The notes under the pieces are model-generated. The model was not told where the DNA came from. It saw only the letters and a program-made list of their open reading frames with translations, and made no database searches. Of a stretch of 64,000 nucleotides of DNA, positions 16,938 to 26,252 are shown in pieces. Numbering within the stretch: position 1 is the stretch's first letter; each line of letters starts with the position of its first letter. The position numbers and the translations under genes were made by a program. The DNA comes from Cohnella phaseoli (GTDB lineage Bacteria; Bacillota; Bacilli; Paenibacillales; Paenibacillaceae), in the NCBI RefSeq assembly GCF_003386235.1, contig NZ_QRDZ01000003.1, positions 310,001 to 374,000 of the forward strand. The letters are read 5' to 3'.

Positions 16938-18482
16938 ATGATGGAGCCATGGATCTGGATCTTGATCGTTCTCGTTGTTGGCGTCCTTTGCTTTGGGATC
17001 GGTTATGTCGTACGCAAATCCATTGCGGAAGCCAAAATCTCCAGCGCCGAAGCGGCTGCGGTACAGATCGTGGAAGCGGCTAAAAAAGAAGCGGAAGCGG
17101 TACGCAAGGAAACGGTGCTGGAAGCCAAAGACGAGGTGCACAAACTCCGTAACGAAGCGGAACGCGACATTCGCGAGCGCCGCAACGAAATTCAACGTCT
17201 TGAAAGGCGGCTGTTGCAGAAGGAAGAGTCGCTGGATCGCAAGCTCGAAGCGTTGGAGCGCAAAGAGGAGCAAGTCGCCAACAAAGAGAAGCGAGTCGAA
17301 GAGATTCAAGACCAGATCGAAGCGCTGCATAAGCAGCAAATTGCCGAGTTGGAGCGGATATCCAATCTGACGATGGAAGATGCCAAGCAGCTCATTCTGT
17401 CGAGCGTGGAGCAGGAAGTGCGCCACGAGACCGCGCAGATGATCAAGGAAATCGAGCAGCAGGCGAAGGAAGAAGGCGACAAGAAAGCACGCGACGTCAT
17501 CTCGCTCGCGATCCAGCGCTGTGCCGCGGATCATGTGGCGGAGACGACGGTATCCGTCGTCGCCCTGCCGAACGAAGAGATGAAGGGACGAATTATCGGT
17601 CGGGAAGGCCGCAATATTCGCGCCCTGGAAACGTTGACCGGTATCGATCTGATTATCGACGATACGCCGGAAGCGGTTATCCTGTCGGGCTTTGACCCGA
17701 TTCGTCGGGAGATCGCCAGAACTGCGCTAGAGAAGCTGGTTGCGGACGGGCGGATTCACCCGGCCCGCATCGAGGAAATGGTTGAGAAGTCCCGCAAGGA
17801 AGTGGACGAACGGATTCGGGAGTATGGCGAACAAGCGACGTTCGAAGTGGGCGTTCACGGTTTGCATCCGGATTTGATCAAAATTCTCGGCCGCTTGAAG
17901 TTCCGGACGAGCTATGGACAGAACGTGTTGAAGCATTCGATGGAAGTCGCCTATTTGACCGGTTTGATGGCCGGGGAGCTGGGAGAGGACATCACGCTTG
18001 CCAAGCGCGCGGGATTGCTTCATGATATCGGCAAAGCGCTCGACCACGAAGTGGAAGGCTCGCATGTCGAGATCGGCGTGGAGTTGGGCAAGAAATACAA
18101 GGAACATCCTGTAGTCATTAACAGTATCGCGTCTCACCACGGCGACGAGGAAGCGACTTCGGTTATCGCGATGCTCGTAGGAGCCGCGGATGCGCTTAGC
18201 GCAGCCCGCCCGGGAGCCCGTCGCGAAACGTTGGAAACTTACATTCGCCGGCTGGAGAAGCTGGAGGCGATCTCGGAGTCTTTCGAAGGCGTCGAGAAGT
18301 CTTACGCGATTCAAGCCGGACGCGAGGTTCGCGTAATGGTGCAGCCGGAGAAAATCGACGATACGGAGGCGTTCCGTCTCGCTCGGGATATTACGAAGAA
18401 GATCGAGGGTGAACTGGATTATCCGGGGCACATTAAAGTTACGGTCATTCGCGAGACCCGTGCGGTCGAATACGCCAAATAA
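16938..18482 (+). CDS. rny: Ribonuclease Y
   Basis: This membrane-anchored endoribonuclease initiates mRNA decay. The 514-residue protein has one N-terminal membrane segment (residues 4-24) and a long coiled coil rich in Lys, Glu and Arg (about 30-200). A KH domain with [12 protein letters not shown] and an HD phosphohydrolase domain with [10 protein letters not shown] and SHHGDEE follow. AGGAGGTG lies seven bases before the ATG. ymdB follows, as in B. subtilis. Confidence 0.95.
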   Translation: MMEPWIWILIVLVVGVLCFGIGYVVRKSIAEAKISSAEAAAVQIVEAAKKEAEAVRKETVLEAKDEVHKLRNEAERDIRERRNEIQRLERRLLQKEESLDRKLEALERKEEQVANKEKRVEEIQDQIEALHKQQIAELERISNLTMEDAKQLILSSVEQEVRHETAQMIKEIEQQAKEEGDKKARDVISLAIQRCAADHVAETTVSVVALPNEEMKGRIIGREGRNIRALETLTGIDLIIDDTPEAVILSGFDPIRREIARTALEKLVADGRIHPARIEEMVEKSRKEVDERIREYGEQATFEVGVHGLHPDLIKILGRLKFRTSYGQNVLKHSMEVAYLTGLMAGELGEDITLAKRAGLLHDIGKALDHEVEGSHVEIGVELGKKYKEHPVVINSIASHHGDEEATSVIAMLVGAADALSAARPGARRETLETYIRRLEKLEAISESFEGVEKSYAIQAGREVRVMVQPEKIDDTEAFRLARDITKKIEGELDYPGHIKVTVIRETRAVEYAK

Positions 18483-18510
18483 GGCGCGAAATGCAGGGAA
18501 GGCGGAGAAG

Positions 18511-18540
18511 TGGCTGCGACAACACGCAGCCGCTTTTTCC
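18511..18540 (+). terminator. Intrinsic terminator between rny and ymdB
   Basis: GGCTGCG pairs with CGCAGCC around an ACAACA loop, followed by GCTTTTTCCCTTTTT. Confidence 0.75.
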
Positions 18541-18578
18541 CTTTTTATACGGAGTTACGGAAAGAGAGTGTGAAAGAA

Positions 18579-19373
18579 ATGAAGGTCGTATTTATCGGTG
18601 ATATCGTCGGCAATGTAGGCAGAGATACAGTCAAACGGCTGCTGCCATGGATTAAAGACAAGTATCAACCGCATATCATCATTGCCAACGGGGAAAACGC
18701 GGCGGGCGGACGGGGCATCAACACGGCGATCGCGCGAGAGCTGTACGAGTGGGGTGTACATGGCATCACGATGGGCAACCACACATGGGATAATCGCGAT
18801 ATTTTCGAGTTTATCGACGATGAGCCGCGCATCGTTCGGCCGGCTAATTTGCCGCCGGGTACGCCAGGGCGCGGAAGCATGATCGTTAAGGTCGGAAGCA
18901 AGGAGCTTGGCATTGTGAATTTGATCGGCCGAACGTTCCTGCCGCCAGCGGAATGCCCGTTTCGAACCGCGGACGAGGAGATCGAAGCTCTTCGCCGCCA
19001 AACGAAGTGCGTGCTGGTCGATTTTCACGCGGAGGCGACGAGCGAGAAAATTGCGATGGGCTGGCATCTGGACGGCTACGCATCTCTTGTCGTCGGCACG
19101 CATACGCATGTTCAGACGAACGATGCGAGAATTTTGCCCGAAGGAACCGCCTATTTGACCGACGCCGGTATGACCGGACCTCGCGACGGCGTGCTTGGCA
19201 TGGAGAAGGAAACGGTGCTGCGTCGCTTTATTACCGGCATGCCGGGCCGCTTTACGGTGGCCGAAGGAAAATGGACGCTGAACGGCGTATTCGTGGATAT
19301 CGACGAAGCGACCGGCAAAGCGGTTAAGGTGCAAAATATTAGCGTGGACGAGGATTCCTGGATCGCCGTTTAA
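18579..19373 (+). CDS. ymdB: YmdB-family metallophosphoesterase
   Basis: The 264-residue protein begins MKVVFIGDIVGNVGRD and carries GENAAGGRG, GNHTWDNRD, DFHAEATSEK and GTHTHVQTND. These are the binuclear metal ligands of the YmdB phosphodiesterase family, which acts on 2',3'-cyclic nucleotides. B. subtilis YmdB affects biofilm gene expression and works beside RNase Y. ATG 18579 matches the family start; the ribosome site is weak (AAAGAGAG). The preceding terminator must be partly read through, or a promoter lies within it. Confidence 0.9.
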   Translation: MKVVFIGDIVGNVGRDTVKRLLPWIKDKYQPHIIIANGENAAGGRGINTAIARELYEWGVHGITMGNHTWDNRDIFEFIDDEPRIVRPANLPPGTPGRGSMIVKVGSKELGIVNLIGRTFLPPAECPFRTADEEIEALRRQTKCVLVDFHAEATSEKIAMGWHLDGYASLVVGTHTHVQTNDARILPEGTAYLTDAGMTGPRDGVLGMEKETVLRRFITGMPGRFTVAEGKWTLNGVFVDIDEATGKAVKVQNISVDEDSWIAV

Positions 19374-19421
19374 CCGACGAGAGCCGCTTAGGCGATTTCA
19401 TGATCGTACCGTGCGGGAAAA

Positions 19422-19451
19422 GAAGGAATTATTGAAAGGGTTAACGAATAA
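19422..19451 (+). promoter_or_regulatory. Sigma-H-type promoter of spoVS
   Basis: GAAGGAATT at 19422-19430 matches RnAGGAwWW and AACGAATAA at 19443-19451 matches RnnGAATww, with a 12-base spacer. Both halves are full consensus matches. B. subtilis spoVS is known to be sigma-H controlled. Confidence 0.8.
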
Positions 19452-19545
19452 GTATGCCTTAGTGGGCCCATCCTTCGATTTCCGATGAATTCCCGATGCA
19501 ACCGATGAGCCGATAGGCGGGTTGTCATAAGAGGAGGTACTGGTC

Positions 19546-19806
19546 ATGGAAGTATTAAAGGTTTCCGCAAAGTCCAATCCAAATTCCGTAGCAGGCGCAC
19601 TGGCGGGCGTACTTCGCGAGCGAGGCGCTGCCGAACTGCAAGCGATCGGTGCCGGAGCGCTTAACCAGGCGGTCAAAGCGGTAGCGATCGCCCGAGGATT
19701 CGTGGCGCCGAGCGGAGTGGACCTGATCTGCATCCCGGCATTCACGGATATTGTGATCGACGGAGAAGACCGGACGGCGATTAAGCTGATCGTAGAGCCG
19801 AGATAA
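19546..19806 (+). CDS. spoVS: Stage V sporulation protein S
   Basis: This 86-residue protein matches SpoVS across its full length (MEVLKVSAKSNPNSVAGALA, with GAGALNQAVKAVAIARG). It is an Alba-fold protein needed for normal spore coat and cortex completion in Bacillus. AGAGGAGGT precedes the ATG. It forms a monocistron between its sigma-H-type promoter and the terminator downstream. Confidence 0.95.
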   Translation: MEVLKVSAKSNPNSVAGALAGVLRERGAAELQAIGAGALNQAVKAVAIARGFVAPSGVDLICIPAFTDIVIDGEDRTAIKLIVEPR

Positions 19807-19827
19807 TCCGCCGACGAGAAGCTGTTG

Positions 19828-19902
19828 ACCTGTTGTTTGATGATGCGAGCGATTCGGCGGAAGCGCCGAGGCGGAGCATGATCGATGCGACAGGTTTTTT
19901 TG
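19828..19902 (+). terminator. Branched terminator after spoVS
   Basis: ACCTGT near 19831 can pair with ACAGGT near 19889, which is followed by a seven-T run. An inner TCGGCG-GAAG-CGCCGA hairpin lies between them. Confidence 0.45.
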
Positions 19903-19950
19903 TGCACGTACGGCATGTACGGACAATGACGGGTTGGGGAGGAACGACAA

Positions 19951-20895
19951 ATGAGAATCGTGGATTTGCACGCCGATGTCCTGTGCAAGCTGCTTGAGAA
20001 CCCCGGTATAGAGTGGAAAGACCCGAAGCCAGGGGAGCAGACGCCGTTCGATGCGACTCCGGGAAGGCTGCGGCAGGCGGGCGTCTCCGTGCAAGTTTTT
20101 CCCTTGTTCCTGCCGGAGGAACTGCAAAATCCGGAAGCGCTATTCCACGGAGCGGAGCTGTTTTGGAGCGACGTTCTCGCGAAGCAAGGCTTTAAGTTGA
20201 TACGTAGCGCAGCCGATCTGGCGGAGGCCGGTCAGCAGGGGCGGATCGGCGCGTTGTTTTCCTTGGAAGGAGTCGGGGCTTTGCAGGGCAAGATGTGGAT
20301 GCTGCGGCTGCTTCACAGGCTGGGGCTGCGGTTGCTCGGACCGACCTGGAACGGCGCGAACTGGGCTTGCGACGGAGCGTTGGAGCCGCGAGGAGGCGGG
20401 TTTACGAAAGCAGGCAGGCAACTGATTACGGAATGTGAAAATCTGGGTATCCTATTAGATGTGTCCCATCTTTCCGACCGCGGCTTCTGGGAGTTGGCCG
20501 AGCGCGCAACCCGTCCATTCCTGGCTTCGCACTCGAATGCCCGGTCGATCGTAGATCATCCGCGGAATTTGACCGACGAGCAGATTCGGGCGCTTATTGC
20601 CGCGGATGGGCTTATCGGCATCACCTTTGTGCCGTGGTTTGCTGCGAAGACTGATCCGGCTCGAATTGAGGACGTTCTTCGCCATATCGATCATATGTGC
20701 GCATTGGGCGGCGAACAGCATGTGGCGTTGGGTTCGGATTTTGACGGCATTTCCAGCTATGTTCAGGGACTTGAGCATCCCGGCTGTTACCCGGATCTGA
20801 TAGAAGCGATGCTGAAACGTTACCCGGAAACCTTTGTGCGCGGCATTTTGGAGGACAATGCCATCCGGTATTTGACAACAAATCTACCTAATTGA
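19951..20895 (+). CDS. Membrane (renal-type) dipeptidase, M19 family
   Basis: The 314-residue protein carries the zinc ligands of the M19 amidohydrolases: HxD in DLHADVL at residues 5-11, Glu in SLEGVG, His in DVSHLSDRGF and in ASHSNARS, and Asp in GSDFDG. The family hydrolyses dipeptides, including D-residue dipeptides, with broad specificity. No signal peptide is visible, so a cytoplasmic enzyme is likely. It stands alone between two terminators. The substrate cannot be inferred. Confidence 0.9.
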   Translation: MRIVDLHADVLCKLLENPGIEWKDPKPGEQTPFDATPGRLRQAGVSVQVFPLFLPEELQNPEALFHGAELFWSDVLAKQGFKLIRSAADLAEAGQQGRIGALFSLEGVGALQGKMWMLRLLHRLGLRLLGPTWNGANWACDGALEPRGGGFTKAGRQLITECENLGILLDVSHLSDRGFWELAERATRPFLASHSNARSIVDHPRNLTDEQIRALIAADGLIGITFVPWFAAKTDPARIEDVLRHIDHMCALGGEQHVALGSDFDGISSYVQGLEHPGCYPDLIEAMLKRYPETFVRGILEDNAIRYLTTNLPN

Positions 20896-20907
20896 ACTGT
20901 TCGAGGT

Positions 20908-20936
20908 AAAACGTTCTCTATTTGGGAACGTTTTCA
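20908..20936 (+). terminator. Intrinsic terminator after the dipeptidase
   Basis: AAAACGTTC pairs with GAACGTTTT around a short loop and ends in a T run. The stem is nine base pairs with further wobble pairs. Confidence 0.75.
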
Positions 20937-20972
20937 TCGCAAACTGTTATGTGTCGGCTGAGCGAATATGTC

Positions 20973-21001
20973 TTGCATTTTACGTTCGTAAAACATAAGA
21001 T
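20973..21001 (+). promoter_or_regulatory. Promoter with internal operator-like palindrome before the oxidoreductase operon
   Basis: TTGCAT at 20973-20978 and TAAGAT at 20996-21001 are separated by 17 bases. The spacer is filled by the inverted repeat TTTTACG-TT-CGTAAAA at 20978-20993, a good position for a repressor site. Confidence 0.45.
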
Positions 21002-21077
21002 TTATACGGGTAATAAAATATCATTGGGTAAATCTGTCGAAATTGGACGAACCAGAGATTAAGAGGAGATGGGCACT

Positions 21078-22814
21078 GTGATCAGTCAACTGTCATGGAA
21101 AATTGGCGGCCAGCAAGGGGAAGGCGTGGAAAGCACAGACCGGATCTTCTCTACTGCCCTCAACCGTCTGGGTTACTACCTTTACGGGTACCGGCATTTT
21201 TCCTCGCGGATCAAGGGCGGACACACGAACAACAAAATTCGGATCAGCACAAAGCCGATTCGGGCGATATCCGACGATTTGGACATTTTGGTTGCCTTCG
21301 ACCAAGAGACGATCGATCTGAACGCGGGCGAGCTTCGTCCCGGCGGCGTCGTGGTCGCGGATGCGAAGTTCTCTCCAACGATTCCGGAAGGCGTGCAAGC
21401 GCGTCTGTTCGCAGTTCCGATTACGGCTATCGCAGAAGAGTTGGGCACTTCTCTCATGAAGAATATGGTTGCTTCCGGGGCATCCTGGGGGCTGCTCGGC
21501 CTGCCCATGGAAGTATTTAATAAAGCGGTGGAAGAAGAATTCGGACGCAAAGGGCCGGCCGTCGTGGAGAAAAACGTGGAGGCGGTGCGGCGCGGAGCCG
21601 AGTTTATTTTGGAGCAGGCGGGAGGTCCGCTTGACGAATTCAAGCTGGAGGACGCGGACGGCAAGATCAAGCTGTTCATGATCGGCAACGAGGCGCTGGC
21701 GCTCGGCTCGATCGCGGGAGGCTGCCGCCTGATGTCGGCATATCCGATTACTCCGGCGTCCGAAATTATGGAATATTTGATCAAAAAGCTGCCGAAGTTC
21801 GGCGGAACGGTCGTGCAGACGGAGGACGAAATCGCTGCGGTGACGATGGCGATCGGCGCTAACTATGCGGGCGTTCGCACGATGACGGCTTCTGCGGGTC
21901 CGGGATTGTCGCTGATGATGGAGGCGATCGGCCTGGCCGGAATGACGGAGACGCCGCTCGTAATCGTCGATACGCAGCGCGGCGGTCCTTCCACAGGTCT
22001 GCCGACGAAGCAGGAGCAATCCGACATCAATGCTCTGATCAACGGCACGCACGGGGAAATTCCAAAGCTTGTCGTCGCTCCGAGCACGATTGAGGAATGC
22101 TTCTACGATATGATCGAAGCTTTTAACCTGTCTGAAGAGTATCAGATTCCCGTCATTGTCGCGACGGATTTGCAGCTCTCGCTCGGCAAGCAGACGTCCG
22201 AGCGGCTTGACTACGAGAGAATTGCCATCAAGCGCGGCAAGCTCGTCGCCGAGGAACTGCCGCCTAATGAAGATAACCGTCTGTTCAAACGGTACGAGTT
22301 TACGGAGGACGGTATTTCTCCTCGCGTGCTTCCGGGAGCCAAGCATGGACTTCACCACGTCACTGGCGTCGAGCACGATCAGGAGGGGCGGCCATCGGAG
22401 AACGCGCATAACCGTGAGAAAATGATGGACAAACGTCTTGGCAAAATCGCAAATTTGCGCATCACGGACGCGGTGAAGGTCGATGCCGCTCATGCGAATC
22501 CCGAACTGCTTATCGTCTCGATGGGATCGACGGGCGGAACGGTCGAGGAAGCTCGTTCCCGTATGGCGGCGGAGGGCATTACGACGAATCAGATGATGGT
22601 GCGCCAGATGCATCCGTTCCCGAGCGAGCAGCTTAAGCCTCATCTCGATGCGGCGAAGCAGATTGTCGTTCTGGAAAACAACGCGACTGGGCAGCTTGCC
22701 AATCTGATTAAGCTGAATCTCGGCTATCACGATAAAATCCGCAATATGCTGAAGTACGACGGAACGCCGTTCCTGCCTTCGGAAATCCACAAAGCGTGCA
22801 AGGAGCTGATTTAA
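21078..22814 (+). CDS. korA: 2-oxoacid:acceptor oxidoreductase, alpha subunit (gamma-alpha fusion)
   Basis: This 578-residue subunit of a CoA-dependent 2-oxoacid oxidoreductase has the gamma domain first (about residues 5-190, WKIGGQQGEGVES). The alpha pyrimidine-binding domain (about 200-580) follows, with SAYPITPASEIMEYL and TEDEIAAVTMAIGANYAG. Together with the beta subunit it would oxidise 2-oxoglutarate or pyruvate and reduce ferredoxin. GTG 21078 is chosen because GAGGAG at 21063-21068 directly abuts ATG 21069. The beta gene starts two bases after the stop. Confidence 0.92.
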   Translation: MISQLSWKIGGQQGEGVESTDRIFSTALNRLGYYLYGYRHFSSRIKGGHTNNKIRISTKPIRAISDDLDILVAFDQETIDLNAGELRPGGVVVADAKFSPTIPEGVQARLFAVPITAIAEELGTSLMKNMVASGASWGLLGLPMEVFNKAVEEEFGRKGPAVVEKNVEAVRRGAEFILEQAGGPLDEFKLEDADGKIKLFMIGNEALALGSIAGGCRLMSAYPITPASEIMEYLIKKLPKFGGTVVQTEDEIAAVTMAIGANYAGVRTMTASAGPGLSLMMEAIGLAGMTETPLVIVDTQRGGPSTGLPTKQEQSDINALINGTHGEIPKLVVAPSTIEECFYDMIEAFNLSEEYQIPVIVATDLQLSLGKQTSERLDYERIAIKRGKLVAEELPPNEDNRLFKRYEFTEDGISPRVLPGAKHGLHHVTGVEHDQEGRPSENAHNREKMMDKRLGKIANLRITDAVKVDAAHANPELLIVSMGSTGGTVEEARSRMAAEGITTNQMMVRQMHPFPSEQLKPHLDAAKQIVVLENNATGQLANLIKLNLGYHDKIRNMLKYDGTPFLPSEIHKACKELI

Positions 22815-22815
22815 G

Positions 22816-23682
22816 ATGGCCACATTTAAAGAATTTCGCAACAATGTGAAGCCGAACTGGTGCCCGGGCTGCGGAGACTTCTCCGTTCAAGCCGCGATCC
22901 AGCGCGCTGCGGCGAATGTCGGCCTGGAGCCGGAACAGCTTGCGGTCATCTCGGGAATCGGCTGTTCGGGTCGAATTTCCGGATATATTAACGCTTATGG
23001 ATTGCACGGTATTCATGGACGCGCGCTGCCGATCGCTCAAGGCGTTAAGCTGGCGAACCGCGAGTTGACGGTCATCGCCTCCGGAGGCGACGGAGACGGC
23101 TTCGCGATCGGCATGGGTCACACGGTACATGCGATCCGCCGCAACCTGGACATTACGTACATCGTCATGGACAACCAAATTTACGGCTTGACGAAGGGCC
23201 AGACCTCTCCGCGCAGCGCCGAGGGCTTTAAGACGAAGTCGACGCCGGAAGGCTCGATTGAGACGACGCTGTCGCCGCTGGAGATTGCGCTGTCGGCCGG
23301 CGCGACGTTTGTCGCCCAGTCGTTCTCAAGCGATCTGAAGCAGCTCACTTCCTTGATTGAGCAAGGACTTGCCCATAAAGGGTTTTCGTTGATCAACGTG
23401 TTTAGCCCTTGCGTCACCTTCAATAAGATCAATACTTACGACTGGTTCAAGGAGAACATCGTCAATCTCGACCAGTTCCCGGACTACGATCCGTCCAATC
23501 GGGTTGCCGCAATGAACAAGATCATGGAAACGCACGGCATGCTGACCGGTCTGATCTACCAGAACAAGGAACGCAAGTCGTACGAGGATTTGGCGGTCGG
23601 GTTCGGTACGGAGGCGCTGGCGAAGCAGGATTTGACCCTGTCGCACGAAGACTTTGACAAATTGTTGGCGGAATTCAAATAA
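22816..23682 (+). CDS. korB: 2-oxoacid:acceptor oxidoreductase, beta subunit
   Basis: The 288-residue subunit binds thiamine diphosphate and an iron-sulfur cluster. WCPGCGDF near residue 15 supplies cluster cysteines and GDGDGFAIGMGH with MDNQIYGLTKGQTSPRS forms the ThDP/Mg site. The partner gene is directly upstream and the two are surely one operon. The exact 2-oxoacid is not determinable from sequence alone. Confidence 0.92.
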   Translation: MATFKEFRNNVKPNWCPGCGDFSVQAAIQRAAANVGLEPEQLAVISGIGCSGRISGYINAYGLHGIHGRALPIAQGVKLANRELTVIASGGDGDGFAIGMGHTVHAIRRNLDITYIVMDNQIYGLTKGQTSPRSAEGFKTKSTPEGSIETTLSPLEIALSAGATFVAQSFSSDLKQLTSLIEQGLAHKGFSLINVFSPCVTFNKINTYDWFKENIVNLDQFPDYDPSNRVAAMNKIMETHGMLTGLIYQNKERKSYEDLAVGFGTEALAKQDLTLSHEDFDKLLAEFK

Positions 23683-23709
23683 GGCCCGTTTTGGGCCGCT
23701 CGGAAGAGG

Positions 23710-23736
23710 CGCGCGGGTTTGTCCCGCGCGTTTCTT
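23710..23736 (+). terminator. Intrinsic terminator after korB
   Basis: CGCGCGGG pairs with CCCGCGCG around TTTGT and is followed by TTTCTTG. Confidence 0.7.
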
Positions 23737-23784
23737 GCGTTATACTGGGGTTATATCCTAGTTTGTGAGAAAGGTTGGTTGTTC

Positions 23785-24369
23785 ATGAGCGAAGCGGAGA
23801 GCAAAAAAGTACCCGTAGGCGTATCGGCGCGTCATATTCATTTGTCCCAGGAGCATGTGGAGGTATTGTTCGGAGCTGGAGCAAAGCTGACGGAGTTCAA
23901 GCCGCTGTCGCAGCCAGGACAATTCGCCGCGAATGAAACGGTTGCCGTATTCGGGCCGAAGGGCTCTTTTCCTAAAGTGCGCATTCTTGGACCGGCCCGC
24001 AAAGCGACGCAGCTGGAAGTGTCTCGCACCGACGCTTTCTCGCTCGGCTTAAACCCGCCTGTACGGGAGTCCGGCAACATCGAGAACACCCCGGGCATTC
24101 GCATCGTAGGGCCGGCAGGCGAAGTAACCGTCGATCACGGCGTGATCGTGGCCGCGCGCCATATTCATTTTCATACGTCGGATGCGGAACGTTGGGGCAT
24201 TGGCGATAAGCAGCTTCTGAAAGTGCGAGTCGGCGGAGAGAGGGGCGTTGTGTTCGAGCAGGTGGTGGCCCGCGTCTCGGATAGCTTCGCGCTGGACATG
24301 CATATCGATACCGACGAGGGCAACGCGGCAGGCGTGAATACCGGCGATTTCGGGGAAATCGTGGACTAA
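23785..24369 (+). CDS. pduL: Phosphate propanoyltransferase, PduL family
   Basis: PduL transfers acyl groups between CoA and phosphate as a phosphotransacylase unrelated to Pta. The 194-residue protein has both halves of the PduL fold with zinc-binding His clusters: SARHIHLS near residue 16, AARHIHFHT near 130, and DMHIDTDEGNA near the end. There are no microcompartment genes nearby, so a housekeeping acetyl-phosphate role is more likely than propanediol use. ATG 23785 follows AGAAAGG. Confidence 0.88.
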   Translation: MSEAESKKVPVGVSARHIHLSQEHVEVLFGAGAKLTEFKPLSQPGQFAANETVAVFGPKGSFPKVRILGPARKATQLEVSRTDAFSLGLNPPVRESGNIENTPGIRIVGPAGEVTVDHGVIVAARHIHFHTSDAERWGIGDKQLLKVRVGGERGVVFEQVVARVSDSFALDMHIDTDEGNAAGVNTGDFGEIVD

Positions 24370-24405
24370 TCGACTTTGAAGCCGGTGAAAGCGGAATAGC
24401 CTAGC

Positions 24406-24446
24406 GGAAGACCTTCCCCTTGTTTCGTTCAGGGAGAAGGTCTTCT
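24406..24446 (+). terminator. Long hairpin after pduL
   Basis: GAAGACCTTC pairs perfectly with GAAGGTCTTC and the stem extends inward through CCCT and AGGG. The T tract is short (TCTTCTCGC), so termination efficiency is uncertain. Confidence 0.6.
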
Positions 24447-24476
24447 CGCAAGTGCATGGATTCAAGTGATGCATTG

Positions 24477-24485
24477 TGCTATAAT
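24477..24485 (+). promoter_or_regulatory. Extended -10 promoter of miaB
   Basis: TGCTATAAT is a perfect extended -10. The region 17 bases upstream (TGGATT) is a poor -35, as is common with extended -10 promoters. It lies about 115 bases upstream of miaB. Confidence 0.5.
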
Positions 24486-24600
24486 TTTTTATTGATGCTT
24501 TCATTTCATTACGTCTTCAAATGCGGAATCGATTATATGGTGAGTTCAGAGGTTCGGCGGACTTTTTGAATCACCTTTACTAAAGGAAGTGGGAACGCTC

Positions 24601-26193
24601 ATGACGCAGGAGGCCTCCAACAAGCCGAAGTCGGCAGATCAAGCCAAAGATTACAGCAAGTACTTTGACTTCTCCGGCGCCAAAGTCATTTCCGAAGATG
24701 CCAGCGGCCGAACGATCCGTCTGAACGGACGGGATATTCATATCGTCTCCGAACCGGACTACAGGCAGGAGAAGCAGCGTGGCAAGGAAGAGGTCAAAGT
24801 TCTTTACGAGAACGCCGTGCCGGACGAGCTGAAGACGCTGGGTCTCGGGAGAAAATATTTGATCTATACGTACGGCTGTCAGATGAACGAGCACGACACG
24901 GAAGTGATGCGCGGCTTGTTCGAGGAGATGGGCTACGAGCCGACGGAGGAGCGGATGGACGCCGATGTCATTCTGCTTAATACGTGCGCGGTACGGGAGA
25001 ATGCGGAGGATAAGGTGTTCGGCGAGCTCGGACATTTGAAGGTGCTGAAGCAGCAACGTCCCGAGCTGATTCTCGGCGTGTGCGGCTGCATGTCGCAGGA
25101 AGCGTCGGTCGTGAATCGGCTGATGCAGAAGCATTCGCATGTGGATCTGATTTTCGGCACGCATAATATTCATCGTCTGCCGCATCTGCTGCAGGAGGCT
25201 CACTTCGGTAAGGAGATGGTGATCGACGTCTGGTCCAAGGAAGGCGACATCATCGAAAACCTGCCGAAGAAGCGGACCGAAGGGCTGCGCGCCTGGGTCA
25301 ACATTATGTACGGCTGCGACAAGTTCTGTACGTACTGCATCGTGCCGTATACGCGGGGGAAAGAGCGGAGCCGGCTGCCCGAGGATGTCATCGCCGAGGT
25401 GCGCGACCTGGCACGCCAGGGCTTTAAGGAAATTACGCTGCTGGGGCAGAACGTCAACGCCTATGGCAAAGATTTTGAGGAACGGGATTATCGGTTCGGG
25501 GATTTGATGGACGATATTCGCAAAATCGATATTCCCCGTATTCGGTTCACGACTTCGCATCCGCGCGACTTCGACGATCACTTGATCGAAGTGCTGGCCA
25601 AAGGCGGCAATCTGGTGGAGCATATTCATCTGCCGATGCAGTCCGGAAGCACGGAGGTACTCAAGCGGATGAGCCGCAAGTATACGAGAGAGCGTTTTCT
25701 GGATCTGGCGTTGCGGATTCGGCAGAACATTCCGAATGCGGTACTGACGACCGACATTATTGTCGGGTTCCCGGGAGAGACGGAAGAGCAGTTCGAGGAG
25801 ACGCTGTCTCTTGTGCGTGAGGCGGGAATCACGTCGGCCTTTACGTATATTTACTCGCCGCGCGAAGGGACTCCGGCGTTCGATATGCTCGACAACGTGC
25901 CTTACGAGGCAAAGCAGAAGCGGCTTGCCCGCCTGAACGAGGTTATCGGAGAGCTGTCGCTTGAGCATCATCGATCTCTTGTCGGCCAGGTGATCGAGGT
26001 GCTTGTAGAGGGAGAAAGCAAGAACAAGGCGAACGTGTTGTCCGGTCGCAGCCGCTCGAACAAGCTGATTCATTTTGAAGGGAATAAGGAATGGATCGGA
26101 CAGTTTGTCCAAGTGAAAATTACGTATGCGCAGACTTGGTACTTAAAAGCGGAAGTTGTAGCGGAACCTGCGATGCCAAGCCAAGCGGGATAA
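24601..26193 (+). CDS. miaB: tRNA-2-methylthio-N6-dimethylallyladenosine synthase MiaB
   Basis: MiaB methylthiolates i6A37 of tRNAs reading UNN codons. The 530-residue protein has UPF0004 cluster cysteines ([31 protein letters not shown]), the radical SAM motif CDKFCTYC and a C-terminal TRAM domain. An N-terminal extension of about 85 residues precedes the first domain, as in Bacillus YmcB. ATG 24601 is the first well-placed start. ricA follows, as in B. subtilis ymcB-ymcA. Confidence 0.94.
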   Translation: MTQEASNKPKSADQAKDYSKYFDFSGAKVISEDASGRTIRLNGRDIHIVSEPDYRQEKQRGKEEVKVLYENAVPDELKTLGLGRKYLIYTYGCQMNEHDTEVMRGLFEEMGYEPTEERMDADVILLNTCAVRENAEDKVFGELGHLKVLKQQRPELILGVCGCMSQEASVVNRLMQKHSHVDLIFGTHNIHRLPHLLQEAHFGKEMVIDVWSKEGDIIENLPKKRTEGLRAWVNIMYGCDKFCTYCIVPYTRGKERSRLPEDVIAEVRDLARQGFKEITLLGQNVNAYGKDFEERDYRFGDLMDDIRKIDIPRIRFTTSHPRDFDDHLIEVLAKGGNLVEHIHLPMQSGSTEVLKRMSRKYTRERFLDLALRIRQNIPNAVLTTDIIVGFPGETEEQFEETLSLVREAGITSAFTYIYSPREGTPAFDMLDNVPYEAKQKRLARLNEVIGELSLEHHRSLVGQVIEVLVEGESKNKANVLSGRSRSNKLIHFEGNKEWIGQFVQVKITYAQTWYLKAEVVAEPAMPSQAG

Positions 26194-26252
26194 ACCGAGG
26201 TTTAAACGAGACTTAAGCGAGAGATGAGACGAAAGCCGGGAGGAAGAAGGAT

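Noticed and set aside
21093..22844. 583-codon antisense frame opposite the oxidoreductase alpha gene
   Set aside because: It is an effect of the G+C-rich codon pattern. The peptide has no recognisable motif and the + strand gene is unambiguous.
24580..26112. 510-codon antisense frame opposite miaB
   Set aside because: Same codon-pattern effect; the composition is rich in His, Arg and Leu without motifs.
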